From: Anaerolineae bacterium
Lineage (GTDB): Bacteria; Chloroflexota; Anaerolineae; Aggregatilineales; Phototrophicaceae
Length of the DNA: 6,045 nt
Assembly: GCA_019912905.1 (NCBI GenBank)
Contig: JAIOHO010000686.1
Coordinates: forward strand, 1 to 6,045
Reading direction: 5' to 3'
Below, in pieces: positions 1-5,481 of the stretch. A program made the position numbers and the translations under genes. Each line of letters starts with the position of its first letter. Position 1 is the stretch's first letter. The notes below the pieces were generated by a model. It was not told where the DNA came from. It made no database searches and saw nothing but the letters and a program-made list of their open reading frames with translations.

Positions 1-377
1 AGCTTGCCCATGACTTTGCCCATGTCTTTGGCGGACGAAGCGCCCGTCTCGGCAATTGCCTGCTGCACCAATGCCTCTATTTCGGCAATCGAAAGCAGTT
101 GAGGCATAAATTCTTCCAGAATCTTTAGCTCACGCTCGGCCTCGGCTGCGGAGTCGGCGCGACCGGCGGCGGTCAGCTCGTCGATACTTTCCCGGCGGGA
201 TTTCGCCTCTTTTTGCAGGATGCCGACCACATCCTCGGCGCTCAGTTCCTTGCGGGTGTCGATCTCCACCTGTTTGATCGCGCTCTGGGTCAGACGAATC
301 ACATCCCGGCGAGTCGTGTCTTTGTTACGCATCGCCTCTTTCAAGGCTTCCTGAAGTTTCGGTCTGGGGTCTTCCAT
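1..377 (-). CDS. yqeY: GatB/YqeY domain protein, 3' end cut by window edge
   Basis: The first 125 codons of a small, highly charged helical protein. It begins MEDPRPKLQEALKEAMRNKD and runs through RDVIRLTQSAIKQVEID, then EFMPQLLSIAEIEALVQQAI and GASSAKDMGKVMGKL. The order of an early 'L...LK.AMR.KD' segment, a central charged helix, 'L.EFMPQ.LS..EI' and 'KDMGKVM' is the signature I recognise for YqeY. That family is usually about 150 residues, so about 25 are missing beyond the left edge. YqeY resembles the tRNA-binding tail of GatB, the amidotransferase subunit that makes Gln-tRNA, but its own role is not settled; it is expected to be cytosolic. The ATG has an AGGA five bases upstream. It lies 20 bases after mtaB with no terminator between, so it is probably co-transcribed with it. 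The family call is firm and the function is open. Confidence 0.9.
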   Translation of the reverse strand, partial: MEDPRPKLQEALKEAMRNKDTTRRDVIRLTQSAIKQVEIDTRKELSAEDVVGILQKEAKSRRESIDELTAAGRADSAAEAERELKILEEFMPQLLSIAEIEALVQQAIAETGASSAKDMGKVMGK

Positions 378-397
378 GAGGTTCCTGCTTCCAACCA

Positions 398-1684
398 TCA
401 GGCAATCACGGGTACAGCGCTGACTGCCTGCTCCATAAACCCGTCCAACCGCGCTGGTATGATGTGGTTCGACAGCACGCGCGGGTGGATAGCCCGTACC
501 CGGATGTAGTTATCAGTATAACCGACATTGACAAATCCGTCTTCCGTCGCGCCGGTGACCTGCTCCCACAGCACATCGAGTGTCTCGCCTGTGAACTGCT
601 CGGCAAAATGACGTTCAAGATCGTCCGCCAGTGCCCGCAGCCGCGCGCTGCGCATCTTCTTAATCCCCTCGCTGACGTGCCCGCGCATGCGCGCCGCCGC
701 CGTACCGGGCCGTTTGCTGTAGCGGAAGACATGCATTCCGGCAAACTGCATCGCGCTGGCGAAGGCCTCGCTGATGGCGAATTCTTCATCCGTCTCGCCC
801 GGAAACCCCACAATCATGTCGGTCGTAATGCTGAGGTCCGGGATTCGGGCACGGGCGGCCTCGACCAGTTCACAGAACTGGCGCTGATTCGTGCGGCGCA
901 GCATCCGCCTGAGGGTGGCATCGCACCCACTTTGCAGCGGCAGATGCAGATGGCGGCACAAGCGCGGATTCTCCCACAGGTCAAAAAATTCCGGTGAGAG
1001 GTCCCAGGGTTCCAGCGACGACAGGCGCAGACGGGGAATATCCGTGTCCGTCAGAATGGCCCGCACCAGCCCACTGAGCGCGTGCGCCTCATCCCAGTCG
1101 TGCCCGTAACTGCCCAGGTGGACACCCGTCAGCACCGCTTCCTGATAGCCAATCGTGTGGAGGTACTGAATTTCCTCGACGATCTCGTGCAGGGGCCGGC
1201 TGCGCCCTGCGCCACGCGCCACCGTCGTTACACAGAAGGTGCAGGCATTATCACAGCCATCCTGTACCTTGACGAAGGCGCGCGTGCGGCCCTGCGCCCC
1301 GCGAACGGCTGCCTCACGTTCGAGCGGTTCCCGGTCGAACGATTCCAGCGGCAGGCCGGTCACCTGCTCGACCAGCCGATCCTTGTCCAGGTTATCCACG
1401 ATGCGGCTCACCTGCGGCAGCACGCGGATCTCCTCCGGCGCGATCTGCGCGTAGCAGCCAGTCACCGTCACCTGAGCATCTCGATTGCCGCGGGCCAGCT
1501 CGCGGATCAGCTTACGGCTGCTGGCGGTCGCTTCATGGGTCACCGCGCAGGTGTTGACGACAAACCAATCGGCCTGAGTCGGGTCCTCGACAATTTCGTG
1601 GCCCTGCTGCTGGAACTGCCGCGCCATCGTGTCGATCTCGCTCTGATTGAGGCGGCACCCCAGGGTTCGCAAATGAACTTTCAT
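398..1684 (-). CDS. mtaB: tRNA (t6A37) methylthiotransferase MtaB, radical SAM
   Basis: A 428-residue radical-SAM methylthiotransferase of normal family length. MtaB turns N6-threonylcarbamoyladenosine at position 37 of ANN-decoding tRNAs into its 2-methylthio form (ms2t6A), in the cytosol. Residues 1-110 form the N-terminal domain with the auxiliary-cluster cysteines C10 (TLGCRLNQSE), C46 (VNTCAVT) and C77 (VTGCYAQ). The radical-SAM cysteines are C144, C148 and C151 (DGCDNACTFC), followed by ARGAGRSR. Later core motifs are LTGVHLGSYG near 185-194, LHLPLQSGCD near 247-255 and TTDMIVGFPGET near 287-298. Residues about 363-412 look like the RNA-binding TRAM domain. The TLGCRLN and HLPLQSGCD forms favour MtaB over its paralogues MiaB and RimO. 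The ATG lies 6 bases after the upstream stop, and its short AGGG site overlaps that stop codon, so coupled translation is likely. Confidence 0.93.
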   Translation of the reverse strand: MKVHLRTLGCRLNQSEIDTMARQFQQQGHEIVEDPTQADWFVVNTCAVTHEATASSRKLIRELARGNRDAQVTVTGCYAQIAPEEIRVLPQVSRIVDNLDKDRLVEQVTGLPLESFDREPLEREAAVRGAQGRTRAFVKVQDGCDNACTFCVTTVARGAGRSRPLHEIVEEIQYLHTIGYQEAVLTGVHLGSYGHDWDEAHALSGLVRAILTDTDIPRLRLSSLEPWDLSPEFFDLWENPRLCRHLHLPLQSGCDATLRRMLRRTNQRQFCELVEAARARIPDLSITTDMIVGFPGETDEEFAISEAFASAMQFAGMHVFRYSKRPGTAAARMRGHVSEGIKKMRSARLRALADDLERHFAEQFTGETLDVLWEQVTGATEDGFVNVGYTDNYIRVRAIHPRVLSNHIIPARLDGFMEQAVSAVPVIA

Positions 1685-1690
1685 GACGCC

Positions 1691-2428
1691 CTAACCACCA
1701 CTGGCTTCTGGACTGAACACCCGGACATTATCAAATTCGACGGCCACGCCCGGTTCATCCAGCGCCTGGGCGATCACCCCGATCTGACCCCTGTCGATGG
1801 CATCATCGACCAGTTCCGGCAGCATCTGCCCCTGAATGCACTGGTCAGCATACGTACTCACCGCGTCGGGATCGTCGGGGATACACAATTCCAGCGCCTG
1901 CCCGTTCACAAAAAACTGAAACGTCTCCCCCTGCGCCACGACACGCAGTTCATTATCCGCATCCAGACCCTGCACAATCAGTGTAGAAGGAATCCAATCG
2001 CTCAGCACCTTCGGCTGGCCGTCGAGCGCTCGCCGCACCTGATAGTAACCATCGCTGCTGATCAGGAACACATAATAATTACGCGAGTCCTGAGCGCGAA
2101 AGATGACGCCATAACCGTTGTCCAGCGGCCCTGCCAGCGGACGCGCCCGCACAGTCAGATCAAAATCCCCGAAGTAGAAGCGGCTGGTCGAAAACGGCAG
2201 ACTCTGTGACGCACCGACATCGATGCGCAGCGCGCTGTCCGCCATCTGAGCCGACAGCCGACCGTCATAGCGTTCCCAATCATCCAGCCGGTCATCGAAA
2301 CCGGTGGCATACAGCACCTCGCCCGGCTCGCCGGTCACGACGTAATGCCAGTCGGCCATCAACGCGGACAAGTTGGTCAAAACGATGAGGGTTGCAGCCA
2401 GAGCCAGGAGGAGGATGATGTTTCGCAA
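1691..2428 (-). CDS. exported or membrane-anchored concanavalin-like (DUF1080/LamG-style) protein
   Basis: A 245-residue protein with a hydrophobic N-terminal segment (residues 4-24, IILLLALAATLIVL), acting as signal peptide or anchor, so the rest should lie outside the membrane. From about residue 40 it reads as a beta-sandwich of the 3-keto-disaccharide hydrolase/LamG type. The marks are FDDRLDDW (44-51), a 'DFDLTVRAR' strand (88-96), GYGVIFRAQDSRNYYVF (105-121), FFVNGQ (172-177), GQIGVIAQ (214-221) and VEFDNVRVF (230-238). Members often bind or cleave carbohydrate, but I see no catalytic set and infer only a binding or structural role. Between the VNGQ and GQIG strands there is an insertion of about 30 residues with the only two cysteines (C182, C197), a possible disulfide loop. 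The start is TTG: an in-frame TGA lies about 30 bases upstream, and the next Met (24) would delete the hydrophobic segment. Confidence 0.75.
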   Translation of the reverse strand: MRNIILLLALAATLIVLTNLSALMADWHYVVTGEPGEVLYATGFDDRLDDWERYDGRLSAQMADSALRIDVGASQSLPFSTSRFYFGDFDLTVRARPLAGPLDNGYGVIFRAQDSRNYYVFLISSDGYYQVRRALDGQPKVLSDWIPSTLIVQGLDADNELRVVAQGETFQFFVNGQALELCIPDDPDAVSTYADQCIQGQMLPELVDDAIDRGQIGVIAQALDEPGVAVEFDNVRVFSPEASGG

Positions 2429-2437
2429 GAAGACACG

Positions 2438-2441
2438 TCCT
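2438..2441 (-). promoter_or_regulatory. ribosome binding site supporting the TTG start
   Basis: An AGGA lies nine bases before the TTG at 2428. No ATG or GTG occurs in frame between the upstream in-frame TGA and this codon. The site, together with the hydrophobic N-terminus that only this start preserves, fixes the start of the exported protein. The spacing is at the long end of normal. Confidence 0.5.
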
Positions 2442-2463
2442 GTATCGTTGCCAGGTCATCCAA

Positions 2464-2492
2464 ATTCTAGCATGGGCCGGTCAGAGCGTAAA
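2464..2492 (-). promoter_or_regulatory. internal sigma-70-type promoter for the exported protein, mtaB and yqeY
   Basis: Read on the minus strand, the 67-base gap contains TTTACG (2487-2492, four of six matches to TTGACA), a 17-base spacer and TAGAAT (2464-2469, five of six matches to TATAAT). A TG one base before the -10 makes it an extended -10. Transcription would begin about 7 bases downstream, giving a leader of roughly 30 bases before the TTG start. This would let the three downstream genes be expressed without the signalling module. It is a motif call only. Confidence 0.45.
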
Positions 2493-2495
2493 CGT

Positions 2496-3449
2496 TCAGT
2501 TCGCCTTGTCGATGCGCCGCACTACCCGTCGCAGGCTCCAGGTTTGCAGCAGCGCATAGAAGCCGTAGATCGTTAGTGTCGTAATGCCACAGGCCAGCAG
2601 CAGATAAATAGTCGAGGCCAGGAAGGAGTCCTCCCCAACCAGCAATGGAGCCAGCAGCACCCCCAACCCCATGCCCAGACCCAACACCAGCGCGATGACG
2701 ATCACGATCTGGAGCAGCCAGACCGCGACCATCACGCCAACAGCGGCCAGCATCCCCATCGCTGCGCTGTGAAACTGAGCCGACAGCACCATGCCCAGGG
2801 CGGTCATGGCCTGCATTCTCCAGAACGGTTCAACCGCGTAGACCAGGGCGATCAGGCTGGTGGTGACCACCCCCAGCAGCGCACTCAGCGGATCATTCCT
2901 GAACCCATCGATCAGGCTTTCGATAAAGGAGTTCTCGCCAAAAAGGACATAGAGCAGCACCATCAGAATCAATATGCCAATCATGAGAGTCGCCAGACGC
3001 ATCCCGGCCACCACGATCGTCGCGCGCCACACGCGCAGCCGTGCCCCGGCATATTTGGCCCGCACGATTCCCCATTCATTGAGGGCGGTCAGCCGCAGCA
3101 AATCCCACCGACCCGCAATGACTTCCCCGTAGATCGTCTTGAGCGCCGTTTGCAGGCAGATAAAATCGAGGATGGCATCCGCCAGGATCGTCAGCAGCCC
3201 GAGGATGTAGAGACTGTTGATACTGGCAATCAGCATCTTGTCCGGGTCGATGGATGGGGAATTGGAGACCAGCAGCAACGTGAGAAGCCCCCACACCAGG
3301 AAGCTGACCGCATGAATCCCCGCGACAATCCGCAGCGAGTGGCTCCACAGCTGCCGCGGTGAACTCACCCAGGTCACCCGGCGCGCATCGAGGCGAAACA
3401 GGGGGTGATGCCCCAAACCATCGGTGTAGGGTGACCGGACCACCTTCAC
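2496..3449 (-). CDS. multi-pass membrane protein, ABC-2-type permease-like
   Basis: A 317-residue integral membrane protein with about six or seven hydrophobic segments: roughly 41-62, 73-100, 143-169, 187-206, 229-270 (probably two) and 277-301. A basic tail ends the protein (LRRVVRRIDKAN). Between the second and third segments lies GEVIAGRWDLLRLTALNEWG (108-127), followed by IVRAKYAGARLRVWR. This resembles the cytosolic coupling loop of ABC-2 export permeases ('GT.DLLLLTPLS..EI...K'), though it is degenerate. I therefore infer an ABC-2-related fold at the inner membrane. No ATP-binding subunit is present in the window, so it may borrow one, use one elsewhere, or have lost transport. The start is GTG, inside a GTGA overlap with the stop of the TPR gene. 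A strong GGAGG seven bases upstream, within the TPR coding sequence, supports it. The substrate is unknown. Confidence 0.7.
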   Translation of the reverse strand: MKVVRSPYTDGLGHHPLFRLDARRVTWVSSPRQLWSHSLRIVAGIHAVSFLVWGLLTLLLVSNSPSIDPDKMLIASINSLYILGLLTILADAILDFICLQTALKTIYGEVIAGRWDLLRLTALNEWGIVRAKYAGARLRVWRATIVVAGMRLATLMIGILILMVLLYVLFGENSFIESLIDGFRNDPLSALLGVVTTSLIALVYAVEPFWRMQAMTALGMVLSAQFHSAAMGMLAAVGVMVAVWLLQIVIVIALVLGLGMGLGVLLAPLLVGEDSFLASTIYLLLACGITTLTIYGFYALLQTWSLRRVVRRIDKAN

Positions 3450-4756
3450 CGCGCCGCCTCCAATCCGTCCAGCAGACGCTGGGAATCCGCCTGGAAGGGC
3501 GAATCCAGGCCGACAAGTTGTTCCAGAAGCGGTTCTGCGCCGTCCAGGTTGCCAGCTTCCAGCAGGATGCGCGCCTTATAAAACAGGCTGCGGGGATGCG
3601 CTGGGTCCGCTTGCAGGATGGCATCCAGCGCAGCCAGCGCCGCATCCGGGTCGCCGGACTGGTAGACACCCCAGGCAACTCCCGCCTGGACATCGGGATC
3701 ATCCGGCATCACGGTCGCCAGTACTTGCAGGTCCGACAGGCCGGATTCCAGGTTGGGCACTTCTTCCGCATAAAACAGCGCCAGCAGCCGTTGAAAACGC
3801 GGGTCCTGGTTGGACGTCTCCACCCCGACGCGCAGCCAGCGTTCGGCATTATCCAGATCACCCACCAGTTTGTAGGCGGTCCCCAGTTCGGCATAATAGG
3901 CCGGGTTGACCGGGTCCAGCACTACCGCCTGGAGCAGCGCTTTGAGGCTGCCATCCAGATCATTCCGGCTGCGCAGGTGCAGCCCCTGGACATAGCGCAC
4001 CGCTGCGCTGCGCGGTCCGAGTGCCACAGCCCGCTTGATCCAATCGCTGCCGTCTTTACCCTGCTGTTCGCGTGCCAAACCGACATAGGCCAGCGCTTCG
4101 GGATATGCCTGGGCGACATCGGCGGCATGCCGGAACGCCAGTTCAGCCTGGGGCCAGTAGCCCGCATCGGCCAGTGCCAACCCGACCGGCATCCCGATCA
4201 ACGGGTCCGTGTTCTGCTCGGTCACGATTCGGTGCAGCGCGGCGGCCAGGTCATGATAGTCAGGCACATTCACCGCCGCCTGCAAATCGACTTCCGCGGC
4301 CTGCGGGTCAAACGCTGCGCGCAGCATTCCCACTTGAAAATGCGCCCAGGCATCGTTCGCATCCGCCTGGATCAACCCGGTCAGTTGATCCACCGCATCC
4401 GGCCAACGCTGCATGGTCAGATACGCTTCCGCCAGCACACGCCGCAGGAGCCGGTCATCCGGCTGCTGAAGACTGGCGGCTTCCCAGTAGGGCAGCGCCC
4501 GGGTGAGATCCCCCAGATCACGCCAGATATCCCCGGCCAACTGCAATCGATCCGCCGACCAGCCCGCTTGATCGGCCACCACGTCAAGCTGATACAACGC
4601 CTGGACAAAGCGCCCACGCTGGCGATTGGCCTGGACCAGACTCAGATCAGGCGCGTCGGGCGACTCGTCCTGAGGCCGCAGAATCGCGGACTGCCCGAGA
4701 ATCAAAAAGAGCAGCGCCGCGAACGACACTGCCCCCAGGGTCCATTTTCGCGTCAT
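3446..4756 (-). CDS. membrane-anchored TPR-repeat protein
   Basis: A 436-residue protein. Residues 1-4 are basic (MTRK) and 7-20 hydrophobic (LGAVSFAALLFLIL), a signal anchor or uncleaved signal; no lipobox cysteine is visible. The rest is helical repeat. TPR-like units with A, G, Y and P at the usual places lie near 69-100, 103-134, 187-218, 219-248, 252-282, 285-316, 353-386 and 387-418. The clearest are AYYAELGTAYKLVGDLDNAE (286-305) and the last pair (ALDAILQADP, then LFYKARILLEAGNLDGAE). There is no enzyme domain, so a protein-binding scaffold facing the cell exterior is inferred. Its ATG overlaps the stop of the response regulator gene (ATGA), and its own stop overlaps the next start (GTGA). 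It probably forms a complex or pathway with those two products. A weak AGGCGG lies nine bases before the start. The TPR call is firm; the function is unknown. Confidence 0.85.
   Translation of the reverse strand: MTRKWTLGAVSFAALLFLILGQSAILRPQDESPDAPDLSLVQANRQRGRFVQALYQLDVVADQAGWSADRLQLAGDIWRDLGDLTRALPYWEAASLQQPDDRLLRRVLAEAYLTMQRWPDAVDQLTGLIQADANDAWAHFQVGMLRAAFDPQAAEVDLQAAVNVPDYHDLAAALHRIVTEQNTDPLIGMPVGLALADAGYWPQAELAFRHAADVAQAYPEALAYVGLAREQQGKDGSDWIKRAVALGPRSAAVRYVQGLHLRSRNDLDGSLKALLQAVVLDPVNPAYYAELGTAYKLVGDLDNAERWLRVGVETSNQDPRFQRLLALFYAEEVPNLESGLSDLQVLATVMPDDPDVQAGVAWGVYQSGDPDAALAALDAILQADPAHPRSLFYKARILLEAGNLDGAEPLLEQLVGLDSPFQADSQRLLDGLEAAR
3457..3461 (-). promoter_or_regulatory. ribosome binding site for the GTG start of the membrane protein
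   Basis: A GGAGG lies seven bases upstream of the GTG at 3449, inside the last codons of the TPR gene. It decides the GTG start and the 4-base overlap with the preceding stop codon. Confidence 0.65.
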
Positions 4757-5409
4757 TGGCGCGCGCCGCCTAATGCGCTCAGCACCACGCGCTCAACTTC
4801 CTCGGCGGTAAAGGGTTTGATCAGGTATTCATGCACGTTCTGAAGCTTGCCGATCAGCCGGTTGGCCGGATCACCAAAAGCCGTAATGATGATCACTTTT
4901 GGCATCGGACTATGCCCGGCCCGCTCTTTCATATTTTCCAGCAGCTTCCACCCGGTCATATCGGGCAAGCCAATGTCGAGCAGCACGACATCCGGGTGAA
5001 TTTCCTGATAGCGCGAAAAGGCCCGATGGCCGTGAGTCTCATGCACCGTCACCATATCCAGCCGCTGGAGCGTCGCCTCTATAATTTCTGCCAGTTCAGT
5101 GCTATCCTCGATGATGAGAACAGAGGGAACTTTGATCGTATACATGGCTTCCTGCCCGGTAGGTGACGTTTGAGTTTCTGCCGTGGTGCGCGACGCATCC
5201 TGCGTATCCGTGTCGTCCTGGCCTTCCCCCACCACCATTGGGGTCAGACCCGTTTCTGCGCTGGGCGCATGATGGCGGTCGATCAGGCGAACAGCGGGTT
5301 CGACCCCGGTGCGGCTCGCCGGACGCTTATCGGGATAATCAACCGATTCCGGGACGCCTTCAGCCTCGTTGGAGTCGCCTGGGGTTGGGCGGGATGTTAG
5401 TTTACTCAT
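4753..5409 (-). CDS. receiver-domain response regulator with a disordered N-terminal extension
   Basis: A 218-residue protein. Residues 1-88 are polar and rich in P, T, D and E, with no evident fold. Residues about 94-215 are a complete CheY-type receiver: acidic pair E101 and D102 (VLIIEDS), phospho-acceptor D145 (VVLLDIGLPDMTGW), T176 (IIITAFGD) and K198-P199 (YLIKPF). It stops right after the receiver, with no DNA-binding or enzymatic output domain, so it most likely acts through protein contacts once phosphorylated by a histidine kinase, which is absent here. The start at ATG 5409 is chosen for its GGGAG site. A GTG 21 bases further upstream is in frame but has no such site. A second in-frame ATG at 5145 with AGGA just upstream would give a bare receiver of about 130 residues. 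First gene of a coupled set with the TPR and membrane protein genes. Confidence 0.88.
   Translation of the reverse strand: MSKLTSRPTPGDSNEAEGVPESVDYPDKRPASRTGVEPAVRLIDRHHAPSAETGLTPMVVGEGQDDTDTQDASRTTAETQTSPTGQEAMYTIKVPSVLIIEDSTELAEIIEATLQRLDMVTVHETHGHRAFSRYQEIHPDVVLLDIGLPDMTGWKLLENMKERAGHSPMPKVIIITAFGDPANRLIGKLQNVHEYLIKPFTAEEVERVVLSALGGARQ
5148..5153 (-). promoter_or_regulatory. possible internal ribosome binding site in the response regulator gene
   Basis: AGGAAG ends two bases before the in-frame ATG at 5145 (Met 89), exactly where the low-complexity tail gives way to the receiver domain. Spacing is short for a Shine-Dalgarno site. It could allow a second, tail-less product of 130 residues, or be the chance reading of the codons for Gln-Glu-Ala. 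Confidence 0.3.
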
Positions 5410-5413
5410 GAAA

Positions 5414-5420
5414 CTCTCCC
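5414..5420 (-). promoter_or_regulatory. ribosome binding site deciding the response regulator start
   Basis: GGGAGAG stands six bases (counted from GGAG) before the ATG at 5409. The longer GTG reading at 5430 would place this site inside the coding sequence and has no site of its own, so the ATG is preferred. Confidence 0.65.
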
Positions 5421-5454
5421 GACACAGCACACACGGAACATAATTTCGTATGGT

Positions 5455-5463
5455 TATTATAAC
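5455..5463 (+). promoter_or_regulatory. possible -10 region for the divergent gene
   Basis: The plus strand holds TATTAT (5455-5460) and the overlapping TATAAC (5458-5463), each five of six matches to TATAAT. No good -35 is seen. Transcription from either would start about 12-16 bases before the ATG at 5482, a very short leader that agrees with the lack of a ribosome binding site there. It overlaps the minus-strand -10, so the two promoters would compete for polymerase. Confidence 0.3.
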
Positions 5464-5464
5464 A
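5456..5464 (-). promoter_or_regulatory. extended -10 promoter for the response regulator operon
   Basis: On the minus strand this reads TGTTATAAT, a perfect TATAAT with the TG of an extended -10. The -35 position (about 5479-5484, CATGTT) is poor, as is usual for extended -10 promoters. The predicted start near 5449 gives a leader of about 40 bases containing the GGGAG site. The -35 zone overlaps the start codon of the divergent gene. Confidence 0.6.
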
Positions 5465-5481
5465 CACGGTACTCATTCAAC

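Larger units (their letters stand above)
5429..5469 (+). repeat. pair of 8-base direct repeats in the divergent promoter region
   Basis: ACACACGG occurs at 5429-5436 and again at 5462-5469, 33 bases apart, about three turns of the helix. Relative to the minus-strand promoter, one copy overlaps the extended -10 and the other lies in the leader. The placement fits operator half-sites for a regulator of one or both divergent genes. The repeat is short and of low complexity, so chance is possible. Confidence 0.35.

Noticed and set aside
464..997. 177-residue plus-strand open frame inside mtaB
   Set aside because: Shadow of mtaB; the radical-SAM and TRAM regions on the minus strand account for this DNA.
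1082..2209. 375-residue plus-strand open frame
   Set aside because: It is antisense across mtaB and the exported protein gene, spans their junction, is rich in R, H and Q, and has no recognisable motif; the minus strand carries the full MtaB cysteine set.
2429..2495. Terminator in the gap after the membrane protein gene
   Set aside because: Only a 4-base CCTG/CAGG stem is present, with no U tract; not enough for a rho-independent terminator.
3359..4843. 494-residue plus-strand open frame
   Set aside because: It lies antisense to the TPR gene and parts of both neighbours, its R/H/Q/P-rich composition is typical of the reverse of GC-rich genes, and it shows no domain, while the opposite strand has clear TPR repeats.
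5410..5430. Seven-residue longer start of the response regulator from GTG 5430
   Set aside because: No ribosome binding site precedes it, and it would bury the good GGGAG site that serves ATG 5409.
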